Shown here piece after piece: positions 62,687 through 64,000 of a stretch of DNA of 64,000 nt. Position 1 is the first letter of the stretch. Each line of letters starts with the position of its first letter. Below the pieces are notes generated by a model that saw nothing but the letters and a program-made list of their open reading frames with translations, was not told the origin of the DNA and ran no database searches. The stretch is from Acidimicrobiaceae bacterium (lineage in GTDB: Bacteria; Actinomycetota; Acidimicrobiia; Acidimicrobiales; Acidimicrobiaceae), in contig JABEUN010000079.1 of assembly GCA_013044385.1 (NCBI GenBank), forward strand, positions 1 to 64,000, written 5' to 3'. The position numbers were made by a program, and so were the translations under genes.

Positions 62687-63721
62687 TCAAGGCCGGACGA
62701 GCACCTTGAGCGCCGTCCGGTCAGCCATGGCCTTGTATCCGTCAGAGACATCGTCGAGGTTGACCGTCAGGTCGAATACAAGCCCCGGTTCAATCGTGCC
62801 GTCGAGCACGTCCTGGAGCAGTTCGTCGATGTAGGCCCGAGCTGGGGCGACGCCACCGGTGAGGGTGAAGTTTCGAAGGAACACGCCAAAATCCATCGGC
62901 ACCTCGGCGTACTGCGGGGCTCCGACTCGACTGACGACGCCACCATCACGGACTACGCCAAAGGCAGTCTCGATGGCGTCCTTCAGGCCGACGCATTCGA
63001 GCACCCGATGCGTGCCGCCGCCACCGGTCAACTGTCGTACCTTCTCGATACCCTCCTCACCTCGTTCGGCGACGACATCGGTCGCACCGAAACGGATACC
63101 GAGGTCCGTCCGGTCCTTGTGCCGACCCATGAGAATGACCCGCTCAGCGCCGAGGCGCTTCGCCGAGAGCACTGCTGAAAGCCCGACTGCGCCATCGCCA
63201 ATTACGGTGACCGTGGTGCTGTGGGTGACGCCTGCGGTGTGCGCACAGTGGTATCCCGTCGGGAACACGTCCGAGAGGGAGAGCAACGATGGAAGCAATG
63301 CGGAGTCTTCGCTGACTGGGAGTTTCACGAGCGTCCCTTGCGCCTGGGGAACTCGCACCGCTTCTCCTTGGCCGCCGTCGATGCCGTTCCGTGCCCACAA
63401 TCCGCCATGCCGACAGGACGTCTGGAGTCCTTCTTGGCAGAAGTCGCAGGTATTGTCACTCCATACAAACGGGGCGACGACTAGATCACCTCTCGTGAGG
63501 CCGGACACATCAGAGCCGGTATCTTCGATGACGCCGATGAACTCGTGGCCAATACGCTGACCATGCTCAGATGCAGCCATCGACCGGTACGGCCAGAGGT
63601 CGCTCCCGCAGATGCACGCACTGACGACCCGGACAAGGGCGTCCGTTGTGTCCTGGATCTGGGGGTCCGGGACGGTCTCGACCCGGACGTCTCCCGCACC
63701 GTGGATGATCGTTGCTTTCAT
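62687..63721 (-). CDS. Zinc-dependent alcohol dehydrogenase (medium-chain family)
   Basis: The 344-residue NAD(P)-dependent dehydrogenase has CICGSDLWPYRS and GHEFIGVIEDTG with catalytic zinc ligands, the structural-zinc block CDFCQEGLQTSC, and the coenzyme motif VTVIGDGAVGLSAVLSAKRL. The ending FDLTVNLDDVSDGYKAM is typical of this group. The ATG at 63721 follows AAGGAG and is preferred over 63754. The cupin gene after it is broken. The substrate is unknown. Confidence 0.93.
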   Translation of the reverse strand: MKATIIHGAGDVRVETVPDPQIQDTTDALVRVVSACICGSDLWPYRSMAASEHGQRIGHEFIGVIEDTGSDVSGLTRGDLVVAPFVWSDNTCDFCQEGLQTSCRHGGLWARNGIDGGQGEAVRVPQAQGTLVKLPVSEDSALLPSLLSLSDVFPTGYHCAHTAGVTHSTTVTVIGDGAVGLSAVLSAKRLGAERVILMGRHKDRTDLGIRFGATDVVAERGEEGIEKVRQLTGGGGTHRVLECVGLKDAIETAFGVVRDGGVVSRVGAPQYAEVPMDFGVFLRNFTLTGGVAPARAYIDELLQDVLDGTIEPGLVFDLTVNLDDVSDGYKAMADRTALKVLVRP

Positions 63722-63815
63722 GAGAACTCCTTCTGTGTCGTTCCGTTGTCTCACATCGACGTTGGGGCGCGAACCTCAAGAATCCGTTCGATTCTTCATT
63801 GCGTTGGTTGCTCGG

Positions 63816-64000
63816 TTACTTCGGCGAGTCCACTCCATGGGGTGGACTCACGGCGGAGTCGGTCGCACTCTGTGCAGCATTTCGGCCCGCTTCGTCCACG
63901 GTGGCTGACCAACTCGCTAAGAGGTTGAGTGCGTCTTGAGAGGGTGACCCCGGCTCTGCCGTATAAACGAGAACGGTCAAGTCTTCACCAGGAAGCTCCA
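63816..64000 (-). CDS. C-terminus of an XRE/MmyB-like regulator (cut by the window edge)
   Basis: The minus-strand frame enters at the window end and stops at TAA 63816-63818. It encodes ELPGEDLTVLVYTAEPGSPS followed by QDALNLLASW, which matches the end of MmyB-like ligand-binding domains of XRE regulators (VxYxAEPGSPSxxALxLL). The N-terminal part lies outside. It is upstream of the alcohol dehydrogenase on the same strand and may regulate it. Confidence 0.6.
   Translation of the reverse strand, partial: ELPGEDLTVLVYTAEPGSPSQDALNLLASWSATVDEAGRNAAQSATDSAVSPPHGVDSPK

Noticed and set aside
1-64000. CRISPR arrays, rRNA genes, complete prophage or replication origin
   Set aside because: No regularly spaced repeats, rRNA segments, phage structural genes or DnaA-box clusters were found on reading through the window.

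Overview
The window is bacterial chromosome from an actinobacterium. The evidence is the Mec-CysO-CysM cysteine pathway in its actinobacterial gene order, an orphan mycofactocin glycosyltransferase (MftF) beside an NDMA-dependent (nicotinoprotein) alcohol dehydrogenase, a tmRNA tag peptide close to Streptomyces-type tags, and frequent GTG/TTG starts. The moderate GC content by eye and the gene mix suggest a deep lineage such as Acidimicrobiia; that placement is inference.

Layout. 1-7.8 kb holds housekeeping genes: clpP, tRNA-Leu(UAG), a secreted hypothetical, a minus-strand run mec-cysO-cysM-flavin alpha-hydroxyacid oxidase-murI-rph-rdgB, and divergently smpB-ssrA. 8-13.6 kb has an acyl-CoA synthetase, a DoxX-like membrane protein ending in a textbook terminator, an ADP-forming acyl-CoA synthetase and a TetR regulator. 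13.6-17.7 kb is a molybdate/tungstate uptake operon: XRE-PBP regulator, ModA, and a fused ModB-ModC. 18-25.8 kb has a lipoprotein, an LldD-like enzyme, a roughly 0.95 kb gene-poor stretch with one small ORF, and dnaE. 26-29 kb has the nicotinoprotein alcohol dehydrogenase and mftF; mftF is bracketed by a 106-bp inverted repeat, each arm carrying the gene's Shine-Dalgarno, TTG start and first codons. 29-33 kb holds small unknown proteins, a class-C beta-lactamase-fold hydrolase and a hypothetical. 33.2-40.5 kb is a glycolate/glyoxylate module (malate synthase, GlcD, GlcE, GlcF, IclR regulator). 41-50.2 kb has a thioesterase and the arginine genes argCJBDFR and argGH. 50.2-54 kb is pheT/pheS. 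54.2-56.4 kb is a class-III aminotransferase and an SDR.

From about 56.4 kb to the end the window looks accessory: an ISL3-like transposase remnant, an XRE-cupin / B3-B4 / FMN-binding / EamA-exporter operon facing a RidA gene, the C-terminal remnant of a MobF conjugative relaxase fused to the broken 5' end of a cupin gene, a zinc alcohol dehydrogenase and a truncated regulator at the window edge.

The most unusual structure is the inverted repeat around mftF. Inversion between the arms would regenerate an intact mftF with its own start and Shine-Dalgarno on the opposite strand, moving it away from the alcohol dehydrogenase side. This could be a reversible DNA switch of mycofactocin glycosylation, or the trace of a recent inverted duplication. 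No recombinase gene is visible in the window.
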